Origin: Beaufortia kweichowensis
Taxonomy: Eukaryota > Chordata > Actinopteri > Cypriniformes > Gastromyzontidae
Assembly (NCBI GenBank): GCA_019155185.1
Contig: CM032798.1
Coordinates: forward strand, 7,267,501 to 7,331,500
Length of the DNA stretch: 64,000 nucleotides
Direction of reading: 5' to 3'
Shown here: in pieces, positions 40,025 to 55,000 of the stretch
How positions within the stretch are numbered: the first letter of the stretch is position 1
How the letters are laid out: the number at the start of each line of letters is the position of its first letter
The notes under the pieces: generated by a model
The model's database searches: none
Seen by the model: only the letters and a program-made list of their open reading frames with translations
What the model was told of the DNA's origin: nothing
Position numbers and translations under genes: made by a program

Positions 40025-43000
40025 TTAAATTGTCTCATCTACAGGTGTGTCAATAACAATAAGAGACAGGGGAGAAATATTCTAGTCAAATTTTTTAACC
40101 TACTTGAGAGCCATTTCAATCAAAAATTATCAACACAGGTGCAGTAAGAAAAGGTTAACTGTGACAGAGATTGATTCACAGCCGAAGGGAGCTGCATTAA
40201 CAATCACACTGAGAATATTTCTCCTGCTGAGTGAGGGAAAGACAAAAGAGCAAAGAGAAAGAAAATGCCTCGGAGCGATCCTCCACTTTTATTAAATAAA
40301 GAATTTAGTCTGCGCAAAGAAACTACGAAACTCCTGCAGCGCAAAAAGTCATCCTGTATGCAGACGGATGATTATTAGCAAATGTAATTATTTTCCTTTG
40401 ATGGGTTCAAAAATGTCCCTGCCGAAAATCGCCTTTTTGAAAAATGACCTTGATGTAGATTCTTTTCTTCTCATTATAGTTTTAAGCAAAATGGATTTAA
40501 TTGAAGTTGCAGAGATGTTCTGTGCAAAAACATTAAGGAGATAATTGGGAAAAGAAAGGGCAGCTATTCCTTATATGTGATTTGTGATTACAAAGAGAAA
40601 ACTGTGCAATGTACATTTACATTTGGCCATTAAGCAAATACTTTTATCTATGTTTGCAAATATTTATCAGATTAGAGACGTAAATAGGAAAATCTAACAA
40701 CATGCAACTGAGAGCAAAACTTTTACTACTGATTATATCTTGGGGTGATTGATTTGAACTAAACCTTAAGTTTTGATTAGCACAGTTTGCTGCAGACATG
40801 AATGACATCTTAAAGCTTGTCTGTGAGGCTTTAACATTTCAAGAACATTTTCAGGTAAACTGACTTTCACCTGCTAGATGATAAAACGGGTAAAAAATCT
40901 AACAGGCTTATTTGTGTGGCATGTGTTAAATCTTATTGGTCCAAAATCCTGCTTTACATAACTGCAATAATCGTTAAATATGTTACGATTGACTAAACTG
41001 TGTCATGTCCCACAGCAATTTTACTAACAATACAGTTGTAAGTTTCTTCAGTAGCTATAAAAATCTAGTTATGTGTTTATGACTCTGACAGGGAAAGTTA
41101 TCTAAAAGGAACCCGAGCATTGTGAAGACTAACAGAGAGAGATGCTATCACACAGAACAAAGGAAAATCATAAGGAGGGGCTTCCAGAGAGAGACGAGGG
41201 GATGAGAGTGTGTTAATGTGTCACAACTGAGCGCAGAAATGACCTCTAAATCTCTCCGAGGAGCAGGAGACCAGGGAAATCAGCTAGTTAATTGGCCGTG
41301 ACAGAGTGGTCTGCACTAACGCAAACACACACACACACAAATGTATGAGATCACCAACAAAACCACAGATACCAACACACACTCATTTTCACAAACATTC
41401 TGATTTTACATTTTGGTTCATTTTAATCAACTGTGACATGGTAATTTCAAGAAAAAGGATCGACTCGTTTAGCCGGAAGGAATCCAGACTGCATCTGTTA
41501 TATTTTGGCACCGAGCTCTTTATTAGAATAATATTGTAATCTCCAGCTACTGCTACCAAATCACTCGACATATGGATGATGGATGATGACCGCTGAATGT
41601 TGAGCTCAAGTGCATGTGTGATTTTGAGCTAGTTGATGGAAAGCGTTCCGTGTCCGCTGCATGAAGCAACATCTCTGTCAATTCTCTCTGCATGTCTGCT
41701 ATCCAAGACCATGAAATTAGCATAAAACCGCTCCATTTCCTCATGTCTAATTAACCAGCACGAGATTCAACCGCAGTTCCCCCCAACCTCCTCCCCTGTC
41801 CAGGCTTTTCATCCTTCTTTCTCTCCTATCTACAGCCGAAACGGATAATCCTGGGAAGCTGTAATCTGTAAAATGTGGCAAGAGCAACCCTCTTTCCCTC
41901 ATTCAATATTTATGAAGTTAATACTGAAGTGCTGAACCCCTACTGTGAGTGTCTAGATACTAAAGGAGGGAAGGCCAGTGTTTCCTGAATAAGTCATCCT
42001 AACAGAGAGAAAGAGAGAAGTAAGTCACTTTCCTAGTCGGTCAGCGAGTAACAGCTGAAGTCGTACAGCTCTATTCTGAAATTAGGAGCGATGGTAAACA
42101 GGATGAGAAAAAGATGGATGATCTTACAAGAACACATCTGAGTCAAAATAATTAGGAATTAAAATTTTCATGAAGAAAATTAAGCCTATTTTGGGACCAT
42201 ATGAATTTTTGTCACGTGAATTTGCAAGTTTTTATTATCATAATAGAAGAACAAAATTGCTAAAGCTATTTTCTTACTGTATTAAAGTAAAAATTACTAA
42301 AGAAAAATAAATGAAGCTGAAGACACGTGTGACAAATACTATGCTATATAGACATTAAACATTAACCTATTAACTGTCACGCAGGAAGAACACTTTATTA
42401 TTATTCATTCACTTTTGAATTCTAATATAATCATACTTACAAACTATATATTGATGAAAAGATAAATGATTAAATAGATTAAATATTTGACCAATTGTAA
42501 TTACAATAACAACAAAAAAATAAATTTCTTAAAATTCTTAAAAAGTGTATTTTTCATGTTTTCATGCACTTTTTATGTGTATGCTCAATTTGTGCAGTGA
42601 CACTTATTAAGTTAAATAATCATAATTTCTCACATTTATTACATAGAAGGTGCTTACAAAAAATATTGATGTATCACTAAAATATTGTGACAAAGCAAAA
42701 AATATCAACGGTCCTAAAGATTTCCCTTGTTTTCTTTATGAAAAAATATATTTTTCATTTATTTTATTTCATCTGGGGGATTAAATATGACCCTGACATT
42801 TTACTGACAGGTTTCGTGAGAATCACTCTGACAGAAGCAGTAAGACTGTGACGGCAGAGGAGTGAAGAGGCATCAAGTGAAGGGCAAACAGGATAAATAA
42901 TACGTCTGCTACCTTTGCGGACAGAGTCCAGAGAATAACTTTCTTCGGTTTCCTGTCAGAGCTGAGGATTTGGCCTTTAAAAGTGAGCGAGAGCCCGAGG

Positions 43001-46000
43001 GCTCAGCTGACATCACACACACAACTTCATGTTCTGTTAAAGAACAACTTCTCATTGCTGTGAGATGGAAACATGTGCGTGACTAGGTACCTGAGACTTC
43101 GAGAGCGGGGCCGCATGGCTGGAGATCTTCTCCCGTCCTCATCCGTGATGTTCTCTGAGCTGAAGTGTTTGGTGAGGAAATGCAGCTCATCTGCGGTGGG
43201 CTGGAAGGGCAACTGGTGCAGCTTCTCCTGAGATGAACATGATGACTGTGAGAAGCAGAGAGGGAGGGATTACAAGGACAGAAGGCATTGCATAGGCTGC
43301 CCTGACTGTCAATCAAATGCCTTCTTTGACTGAACTGAACTTTTTTAAATGTGAGCGAATGTTGAAACATTATTAAGCCAAATTATGCATAACTTTGAGA
43401 CGTTGGAAACGTCGCTGTTTTAATTGAGTACATTTAAAAGAAAAAAGTTACATTTTGCTTAAAGAAAAAAAAGACTTTATTTAGCTATTATTTCATGACA
43501 ATTAAGAAAATAATTATTATAATACAGCAATGTGTACTAATGTCATAAAATGTCACAAGGCAAAATATCTAAATGGTCAGAAAAACAGGCTTTATTTTCC
43601 TCAGTCATTTCTGAGCATTAATTTAATTCACCCTATTAAAAAGATAACGTAATATTTTTTTAAATAGATTTTTCTTCCCTGGTGTTTCAAGAAGTAAATT
43701 AAAAGTTCTTTCTGAACAAAAATTGGCCTTCACTAGAAAAAAAAAGAGAGCCACAGCCTGACTAAGTTATAGTCAAATTCAGGGACAGAAATCTTTTGAA
43801 GTGGCTGCTTTGTACCTATAGTTTATCCCACTGCAGGTTCAATAGGATAAACCTCCTGGTCAAGGTTAACGTTTGGGATCAAATGCAATACCAATAGGTC
43901 TATACAACAAATAGGGACTACGGGTAGAACATTGGCTACAACAGACAATCACACACATACATACTTACCGAGACTGTTGAGCTGGGAGTGTTGGTTCCAT
44001 ACCCGGAGGATGGCAGAGAGGCAAGAGACCAGCGACGTCCATCCGTCCTAAAGGATCAGATGAGTTAAAATTGAAAATCTATGCTTTGCTCTTATTATCC
44101 TGTTTTAAAAGGACAGAAATAGCAGAAATAAACGGCACCAGCAGCATTCAGACCAACACACACATTCAATTAAATCTGACAGCCACAAAACCAGATCAAA
44201 CTGCAACTTGATGAACAATGAATGATAATGATGATAAATGTGACATTCAACAGTGCAGTTTAATAAGACTTTGAATACAGACATACAAGTACACACACAT
44301 ATGCAAATTCATGCAGTATATAACTGAAGATCTATGTGAGATGATTGTGTTTCACACACAAAGCAATGCTAAATCACAAATATAAACAATGCATATTCAG
44401 GACACTTAGAGTAAATCATTTAAATACAAATTTATATACAACAAGAAAACATGCAGCTAAAATATAGCTGATTTTTTAAATCTCCTTAGGCAAAACAGGT
44501 AACTTTAATTATTTATGCACAGATGTCTGTGAGATCCAACCTTCTGCAGAATTTCTGATAATTAGATTTTGCTCTAAAGCACACAGTCAAGCTGTGCGTT
44601 GTAGCTAGCTAAAGGCAGTGCTCTGATTAATAATTAATAGGTGCAGTACATAAATGAAGTTGTCTGAGATGTTTATAAACAAATCTATCTGAGAGCCCTA
44701 ATCAAATGGAAACATGATGCTTGGTATGTAGCCATGCTGGAAGCAGACACAGGAAATTATGTCATAAAGAAAGTCATTACCTGTCAGCCCTGTGTCCATG
44801 GCTATGAAAAAAAATACAGCATTAACAGGGATGTGTATGTAGTGCTAATTTCTTATTTAAGCATCTCTCACTTTCTTATGACCTTCACTCACAATCAGTA
44901 AGTCTGAACTTGCATATGAAAAACGCAGTTTATATTAGCTACATCTGTTTAATTTTAGCTTTGTTCATGGCAAGCCTTTGGTTGAAGATAAAGGAATACC
45001 AATAATGGGATGTAATAATATAATTTTGGATTGAACTATTACTGTAGTACTGCTCTTTGTCCATTAGGTGGCACTGTCAGTCCATGAGCAACTGTGACTC
45101 AATAGTCTTGCTCTATGGCTGACATTCAAATGAATCTCTTTCATTAAGCCTGAGGTCATCAGCTTTGTGTGTTCTCTCCCAGTTGTTAAAGCATTACCAT
45201 CTTGTGCTGCTTAATTACCAATGCAGATTCACTCATTAACATTCTTTGTGTCGTTATTCATAGCCGCACTGAAGGATTATGGGATACTACAAATTAATTG
45301 AAAGCGGGGTGCTTAATAACCAACAGATGAGAAGCAAACTATGACAATTATACTTGCAAGAGGAGCGAGAGAGGAGATATTTTACTTGCTAAACTTATAA
45401 CAATGAATTTATTGTATACTTTAAACTTGACCACTAATGGAATATTAGTGTTATATTAAAGTTATTTCTATTATTTATTTGCTCTATAACACTTGTTTAG
45501 GTAAAAACCAATCTAAAAATATTGTGGTCCTCTCACACACAAGCCTACTACTCCAATTACAGTTCATCCAAACATGCCCGTATCCAAATATAGCACTCAC
45601 CTGCGAGCTGGCACAAAGGAGAAGTGGGCAGCAGTGTTCGGGGAGAAATTGCGTGGACTGTCCAATGGACTGCTTCCTGAAAGAGGCAAAAACAACAAAC
45701 TTAGGAGATAATGTATTGTACAACTCCTGGTTCAGCAACGTATTATCAACGTATTATCAATGTATTTTCCATGCTTCATACGTCAAATATGGCAACCTGA
45801 TCAACACAATGTGTCCAAATAAGCAAAATACACATCGAGCATTTGCTTCACTTAGCCCCACTGGTTTCACCTTATCTTCTTTTGTCAATCTTTCCCTTTT
45901 GTATTCATCAAAGCCCTTGTAAGATAACAAAACCCTTAAGGGGAGTGGGCTTATTGGGCAGGCTCATTGAGAGCAGAGGTACAGAGATAAACACACTTTG

Positions 46001-49000
46001 ATCACAGGCCTTTTCTCTTCTCCTTCATAGCTCTTTGAGAATAGATTAGCACTTGGAAAGTGAAGCACTTAAACCCTGTTTAAGTGCCCTGGGTGATAGA
46101 CCCCACTATCAAAAAGTCCTCAAGCAGAGTGATATTACATAATGACATCATTTAATGATCTGTAGACCTAAAAATCCTTTTTTATTAACTCATGCAAATA
46201 TTCATATTTAAAAGATATAGCCCAAAACTCGCTTTCTCTTTCAGCACAGTAGATGTCATAATCCGGGTTCTTCACATTATATAAATCTTTATATAAGAAT
46301 ATAGAATGCAAAATATAAAGAATTGTATAAACTTTCAAATTACAGTATATAAAGATTAAAGCAACCATTACTGATATTATTGAATATACAAAAGTCCAAT
46401 CCCTAGTCATTAGTGAATTAAAGAGCAGGGATCCAAGCATCATCAATCAACCCATGTCATTATGAGCAATGGGGAGCTTCTATCTGAACTATGTGGTATG
46501 GTTCTGGTCACAATCCCCTATGTATTAATCATGCATTAATGCATTCGGCAAGCGGCTCGTGCCAAATCTTAAATATTAATGAGAGCATAATTCATTGTCA
46601 GGAAGTGACTTTAGGAACAGCTGCGCGCAGCTGGACCGGAGCACAGAACAGTGTGAATCCATCACGGAGTAGAGGAGAATCCCGTCACGGAGGGGCCGGG
46701 AGAGCATACTAGAGATAACTTCGATGGCATGATAGTGTGTTACACAGCAAGGCACCTGCTTATTTTTCATCAAAACAACAGTTGTGGATGAAGTGTTAGA
46801 TGAAGAGATGCAGGGACTCTCTCAGAAACAAACATAGCTAAAGAGACACTGGAATTGAAAAATGGCAATCAGCACCCTGTTGAATTACACAGGCTTCATT
46901 CACACCGCAGGCGAATGCGACAGATCTGTTTTCGTATGACAGTGTGAACAGCAAAAATCTAATTGAATGTGACATTTCCAATTTCGAACTGGTTTTTGTG
47001 CCTTGCAACTTGACTTTAAGTGCCACTGACTAGCATGAATATTACTCATATAGCATTTATTGTAATTGCATGCTTAATTTATTGTTGACATGAGTCAATA
47101 AACATCTGATGAATTTAAACTTATTATATAGGTATCTTATTAGATACTATTAAAATTTTTTAATGTTCCAATTTTGCTCATGTGAACAAATTGGTTGATT
47201 AATGTTAGAAATGGAAACTTTACACTGAAGTGTGAATGGTTGTGCTAGAGTAGAAAACTGGAACAGAAAGAATGTTTAGATAAATGCCACAACATCAGGG
47301 TTTGGTTAAAAATAAATAGCAGGAAAGCTATAAACAGATAAAAATATTAAGTTAAATATATCAAATTAAATCAGGGAATCCAGAGAAGATCTGAAGTGTT
47401 TTTCCAAGTATTGTTTTACAGGGGATGGATTTACTTAATTCAAGCTTCACTTCTCAAAGACATAGCAGTAATACATACTAACCCAATTCTTTTAGTACTG
47501 TCTTTAGTACTATGCATAATTTTTGTCTTTAGTGTTATAACAGGCCACACAGAACTGCAATATTTAATAGTGTTGTTGTTGGTGTCACAACCTGGCAAAC
47601 AGCTTCCTGAAACAGACTGTAATCAGTGTTGTGTGGCAGTACAAACCCCCTGCTGATTCGGCTTCTCCAAGTTAGAAATAATTTAGCCTCTGCTGCTTCT
47701 GTTGGCAGTCACACTAAAATGCTCCTAATGGCTTTGATGTGCTTCAAATAAAGGCACATTTTAGTGCAATGTTTTCCTGTTCTTTCCAACATTGCAAGAA
47801 CGTAACTTCCAATAACCGAAGCAATTAAAAAAGTTAATTAAAAAAATTAAAAATCACCAAACACTTTATTTCAAGCAACAAGGAGTGACCACTACAAAGC
47901 ACCAAATAAAGTCTTATAAAAACCCAAAATAGCATTTAAATTGCATCACTAGTATGCATTATTGCTAGTGAAAGACTGTCAAGGACATGTTCTTTATCCT
48001 ACAATGTCTCTGTGATGTCTATTTTCTGAAGGCCAGTTGGTGTATGCAAACTGACGGTTTAATCCATTAAAGCAGTGACTAGTTTGGGTTGATAAACAGG
48101 CATCAATGCCGTATTAAAGACGGTGAGGCTGATGTGTGTGCTTTATGCAAGCTCACACCCTAAGCTTAGTTAAAAACACAGATTCAGTCATCTCCTTAAT
48201 CTCTCTTTCCACACACACACACAGTATAAAACTGTCAAAAGCTGCTGGCTCTGACAGCTGATCTCTCCATTTCTCTTTTCTGCAGTTTTAGCAAGGTGGA
48301 AGTGACACGAGGGAGACGCCCACTGCCGCAGCAGCAGTTTCGTTTAGTGTTTTATCATAAGCTTTATTAAAGCATTACCCTGACAACTGCAGTGATACAC
48401 GGCGCTTTGCAAAGTAATTAGACTATTAACCTGTCTTATTTATTACTGAATGCCAAATTTCTGTAATATTTTATTACACAGCACTCAAACTTAAAGATTG
48501 CTGTTTTAATGAGAGATGTTCTAGTTTATCTTTTTTGAACATGTTGTTTAGAGGAACATGCCATTTTTTATATGGACTGATTCTTTGTGGCGGATTTGAT
48601 ATATTTTGATATATCAAAGCTTATCTACTTCATGATACTTCATCTGCCCCTTCATTATCATACAATAACTTATGCTTTCAATTGAACTGAGATCAGGGAT
48701 CTGACTGATCACATTTAAAACAGTGCCATATTCAGCCATTCCAAATGTTATTTGGCAATTATTTAATATACCAAAAGCTTTATTTTGTTTGTGGTTCTAA
48801 TGCAGAATTTCCCTGAATTTCACACCTTTCATTGTTCCTATTTTCTTAGTTTTTAGTTATCAGTTATTAGTCACTTTGAGTTTGAGCTTGATCATGATTT
48901 TATATGACCAAAAATCTATTTTTTTTCCTAATTTATATTTTGTTATTTATGGTTCTTTAAAATCAAAGAATGTTTTGTTTCCTTACTATCATATTTACAC

Positions 49001-52000
49001 CACAAATACACATACCTCTCATTGAGAACCACTTATCCAAAAAAAAACAACAATCTAGCTTATGCTCATCTAAACACTAATACTACACACTATTTCACTA
49101 GACACTACAGTTTGTGTATGTATGTATACAACATGGATTTGACTAAGCCTCGCGTCTTACTGGCAAAGGTTAATAAGAATTTTAGAGATGGATTTTGAAG
49201 AAGATGAAAAGTACAAATCTGCCAATTCCTACGGAGGCACACAGCGAAACTGCATTAGTAAATGTCAACTGTCAATCCATTTATAATGCTTGTGAATTAG
49301 ATGAGAAATCCTTACATCACATTCAGATTTCTCTATTGCCAATTGAGGTTTATGGTTGCCATGGAGGAATAATCCATGACTCAAACAGAATCTGACTTTG
49401 GCATATTTTGCTAATGTAAAATGCAAGTAAACTTGTTCATTATTAATTTTTAGTTTTTACTTTTATCAGACAGATAAAGAAACATATAGCTTTTACCTGG
49501 GTGTCCATGCAGTGGTGAGTGGGGACGAGGCAAAGTAGGAGAGGTGCTGGATGTCACTATCAAACTCTTCCTGTTGCTGGTCCGACAGCTGAAAACAACC
49601 AAATACACAATTCAGTATGATCACATCACATATGCATTCATGCATAATGACAAAATAAGCACCTATTGAACTGAAGTGGATATTTTGGTAGATTAAACCA
49701 AATATACAATAATATACAGCATTAAATAAGAGCGCATGCCCATTCAGAAAGATCATAGCTTTTCAACTGCTGTACAGTTCAGACATGCTCTACCTCTAAA
49801 CGGTTGGACTGTCTGAACTGTCACTTTTATATTCAAGGCAACACGAACCAACCTCATTTTACAAGTCTGAAAGAGCTCAGTAATATCTGTCTTATCTCTG
49901 GCTTAAATGCTAAAGGCTTCCAGCTCGAGCTGACAGGGTGAAAACGGCCACCTACAGCTCAGTGCTCGGCTCAAATGAACCTCGAGACCTCCAGCTACAA
50001 TAATATCGTCTAACACTCCAGTGTAGATATAGAAGATGACCGGCCCTCCAGAACAAGGTTTCCGACCGTAACGGGCAGAGCAGCGTGGCAGTAAAAGATG
50101 AGTGCTTCTCGATTCAATGCGAACAAAATATCGTCACGCACACACCACTGTCGAGTGATCAGAAAGCAAAGACTAGCTGTGACCAACATGAGACATCACA
50201 CATTGCCGGAAGCTGTCAGTGGACGGCTGTGTGTCTTTTCGGACAAATGACTCCGTAAAGGTGCTCTGTCATTTTCTGTATAATTGCACAAATGGATCTC
50301 GGTCCAAACAAGCCAGCATAACTAATAACTTGCAGCGGAGACCCGCACCATTTTCCCAGTCCAGTAATCACTCAGTGTGTGTAATGGAGGTACAGTCACA
50401 GCGGGAGAGATGGAGAGAAAAAGAGAGAGCGAGGGGTGGGAGGAAGAAGAAAAGCGAGAAAGCGGGAGAAAATCGATGACTCACGAGCTAACGCTGGCAC
50501 ATTAATACTTAAAGAAAGGCTTTTCTTCTTAAGCAGCCGATAAGAAAAAATCTTTTGGTGCCGACTTAAAATGAGACATACTTTGGAGAAGAATGTTGGC
50601 TGAATGAAAGATCAGAGTGTGTTGTGCTTTTGTCTGCTAAGTCCACGCCAACCAGAAGGTGCTTAAAATAGTTTCGATCAAGATCCAAAGTGAGCACTCA
50701 CCAAGCAACAAAAACGAGTAAAAAGATGCGTTGGTAAGTAAATCAATTCAAACCTGTCAATGCTGCTGTGAAAGTTTAACACAGCTGACTAAACCTGACA
50801 ATAAGCAAGAAGTCATTCTTAAGATAAGTACAGAAGGGGGTTTATAATATAAACATGACCATCATGTAAATCTGTGATTCCCTACTGAAAGGTTTATTGA
50901 CATAAATGAGCACAAAAAAGATTTCGTTCGAAAGTGGAAATCCAGGAGGTAAACAGTCACAGTCATCAGAAAACTAGGAGGGGGAACATTGCAGCAAACA
51001 GCCCTGATACAATTTACATGTTAATAACATGAGCAGCTGTGGAGGGTTCACGGGTGTGAAAAGAAAGTTATCCCTTAATTACAGTAATTGGGGAAGAGAA
51101 TTGCTTCCCTCTGACTTTTAAACAGCAAGAAATGTCAATTTCATTTGTGAGCAAACCTGCTTGTTTATCATCTGGGTTAGCTTGAGTTTGTTAAGCTTCA
51201 TTTGGACTAATTTGGCAGATTTTGTTCAGATTTGGATACAAGTAACAACTATAAAAAAGTAGAAATAAGTAATGAATTCTGCTGTCTTTAATTAATTACT
51301 TAAAGTCTTTAGTTCAACAGTTTACGCTTTGTGCATATGACTGCCAAATCCATTGCTCTAAAAGTGGGCCACCTAACCCAAGCAAAAGATAATCCACTCC
51401 TACACTCACGTATACTAGATTAGATTTTTATTAGTTCATACATGGCCCAAAAAACTGTTTTAAAAACTGTTATTAAGAGTGCATGGTAAGAGATTGTGAC
51501 TGCAATGTTCTTCACAAAGCTGTGTTGGATAATGAGAGATGAGAACTGCTTCAGCTTTGCTCCATGAACTCCTGGAGTCATTCTGAGCAGCAAAATTACA
51601 CCATGTTTTATTTAGATGAGTTTCCAAATGTTTCTGTCCAACCATAACCAATCAATCAAAATGTGCTTACAATATGCAAATTTCCTAGATTTTGGACTAC
51701 TGAGATTTCAATAAAATTTCCACAGAAACAACCCAAGTGTCACACAAAACGTTGATTACCACAGTAGCGTTTGGTTAGAACAAGGTGACATCTGACATCA
51801 GCAGATCCCGGATGTGTTTTATTACCACATTAGTTCAATTAAAGCAATTATAAAAGTAGAACAAAAAGTGCATATGAATATCTGTCTGCATTTAGTTAAA
51901 TTATGAACAGACATAAAGACTGCCAAAGCATCAGGCCAGGTATGACTGGAAATCCCCTGTGATATGACAGGTGTGATATGACATGTGTCTTCATGTCATG

Positions 52001-55000
52001 ACAAATGAAATCTCAATACTCCTCTATGCATAGAATGATAGGTATAAACAGAATTATACAAACATTAGCATAGAAATGCACACGAACATACATAATCAGG
52101 ATCAAGTTAAAACATGATGGAAATTTCCGGTGTCATTTATGGTTTTCAGCATGTCAAATGATTATTCACTTCATGGCCTGAGGAAACAAGCGGTTTCCGG
52201 TCTAGGACTCACGCTGCCAAATGCCACGAGCTGAACGTGTAATTACCATGAACAGATGCAAGGAGCCTATTAATACTGAACACTGCAATTAGGAACAAAC
52301 ACCTGCTAGCCTGATGCTCCACCCAACTCGACACTGAGGACAGGTTGAGAAGAAAAAAATGAGACGTTAAAAAATGCATTGGAGTCGAGTCAAGTAAAAC
52401 AATGGGAAAAATGGTTTATGCAAACTGATCAGACAGGGTCAGCACTAGTCAGAAAGCCAATTACGGATAGGTTAGTCAATACTTTCTGTCTTGAGCTTTC
52501 TTCCTGTAACTGTTTAATGGCCTAACAACAGTAACTTTCTATTAAAAGTGGCAATCTGTAACCTTTGCCTCCGTAAAGCCATTTCTATTGAAACATTGAA
52601 ATTGCAAGTTAGAACTTATCTTTACGTAGGCTGAAGTCAAATGACGTCAAATTACATGTTCTACAGAACTGTACCTGAAAGCTCAAGATTGTTATAAGCT
52701 GACGGTTTCAAATCAATAAGACTTGATATAAACACTTTCAAAGTACTTGCCAAAGAATTACAGATTGAAGCTTTAAATTAGAGCAATTTTGGGGGGGAAT
52801 ATGGTGGCCTATGGCTACCACATTTACGTTTTGCATTGCCTGTAACTTCACATGCTGGCTAATTAAAATGGAGATAAACCTCAACCATAAAAGCAGTGCT
52901 CTTTGTCCAGCGCATTCGAAGAATCAATGATTGAGAGCTGCTAAAATGCGGTCACTCGGGCTTTCTATACAGGCTAAGTGTTTATATTGAGATTTAACAG
53001 AGCAGAGAAAGATGAAAATAGGAAAAAGAAATCAAATCGCTCATTCTACATCATCAGGGAAGAGGACAATCAAACAGTTAGAACGATTTAGAATTGTTCC
53101 TGTTGAATGTTTCATGAGCGTTTCAAAGGGACTTTTTCCAAACACACACGCACATACACACACACACTATAGTGTGTCATGTGGAGTGACTGTAATGAGA
53201 ATGGATGAGACAAAAGATGAGACGGATGCAGACAAGAGGGAATAAGCACAAACCACAGAGAGAGATAAACGGTCATTTAGTCATTACACACAGCAGTGGC
53301 TGTGACACTTTATAGATGAGAGGCCATGCTGAAGTTCGGCCTGCCTTTACATTCCTACATGTGACATGAAGATCAGCTCTAAAACAAGGATGCCTTCGGG
53401 AAAAGGGGAATTGTGCGGAATGTTGACTTGATGCAAGTTGATGAGGTGTTAAGACTGTGAGAGCTGGTTCAGCACCACCCATGAGACGGTGAGGAGGAGA
53501 TGCCAAGTTATAGCGGCTTTACACATACATGCACACACACCTGCTGAGCTCTGAGGAAAATCCATGAGACTTTTTTGATGACACGGTGATGTCATGGTAA
53601 ACAGTTAAGTTAATACAAATATAATAGTGATGCTGTAGTATTACGCTAGTATTAACAAACTGGAACACAAACGCGTTTCTGTTATTATTATTTTATCAGT
53701 ATGTGTGCATGTATGAATGTAAAGTAGGTCCAAATCAAAGAGTCAACAGGTGGCGTTTTCACAGGGGGCGTCAAACGCATAACACACTCTCTTGACACAT
53801 CTATGCCAGATAAATAATGCAGAACTCTCATCTGCTTCTAAAGACAGGTGGGTCAGTAAAAGAATAGGGTCAGGATTTTAATTATCCATACTGAAGGCAG
53901 ACATTTAGACCATGATAAAAACTATAAATAAAGATTCTGATTCATAACTGTATCGTTTAAAGTTGCTATTACGTGGTATTTTATTTAAGAACCTGCTATT
54001 GGTGAATGTCAGCAGACATATTTTGAAATCTGATCAAGGAATTACATCACCATGTTGCTGCTGGAAAATCTAAATCGATCATAACAAATGAATGAAAATT
54101 CTTAAAGTATCTTAAGATTTTTACCTGTTTGAAGTGAGAAGTTTGAAGTATTATTCATATTTCATAAATCAATCAGGAGACTGAGTATTATGGTAATATT
54201 AAAACAGGTAAAACATTCTGTAAAAAACACACTAACACACAGATTCAAGTCGGTTGCCAACAACATTAATAATTAAAGTAATTTCCAAAAGTGTGCTATA
54301 TTAATAAAACAATCTGGTTTAATGATTATCTATGAATAATAAATAATCTGCAAATAACTTGTTAACGATTGTCCTTATCTGCTAATGCTGTTAACATAGC
54401 GACTTAATAATGCAAAATGTGTGATCACAGTTGTTTACCACAACTTTAAACGCAAAGTCATTCAATTAAAATGTTAAAGTCTGAACATTGAGCAATAAAA
54501 AGAATGCTTGGCCTAGCTAGCAAGAAAGAAGCACAAAAAATGAGCCTGGCATGACTTCATACAGCACAGAGCAAAATGCTGCAACGTCACAACTACAGAT
54601 ACAGAATGAATCAGGCATTCAGCATCACTGTGAGGAAGTGACACTACCTTACAAAGAAAGACAGAGAGTAGATAAAAGGAGATCACTCTACAGACCCAGC
54701 TCTGTTGCTATGCGAGTACCATGCCCATCCCTCATCTGTCTCTCCAGGCTACAGGAAAAACAGACGCAGGAAAGGATGGAGACTGATTATAGTCAATCTC
54801 CATGTATCTGCATCTATGACCCTTTTTTGAGTGTTGCACATTTGTGTGTATTTGTGTGCAAGGACACACCGACATGGTAGGTCAAAGCACAACTGCCTGC
54901 TCTCCTGCAAAGTGCTATGAAAAACTAACCTTGATCATCTGTTTGCATGTGTATGTGTGTGTGGCCACGTCATGATTTGAGCCTCTGGTTGAAGGCAGAT

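Larger units (their letters stand above)
39491..43090. other. mast2 intron between exons 5 and 6
   Basis: A 3.6-kb intron with a CA microsatellite (39986-40022), a SINE tail fragment (40611-40652), a short CA run near 41322-41339 and TTAA MITE copy C (42362-42615). No further exon seen. Confidence 0.7.
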
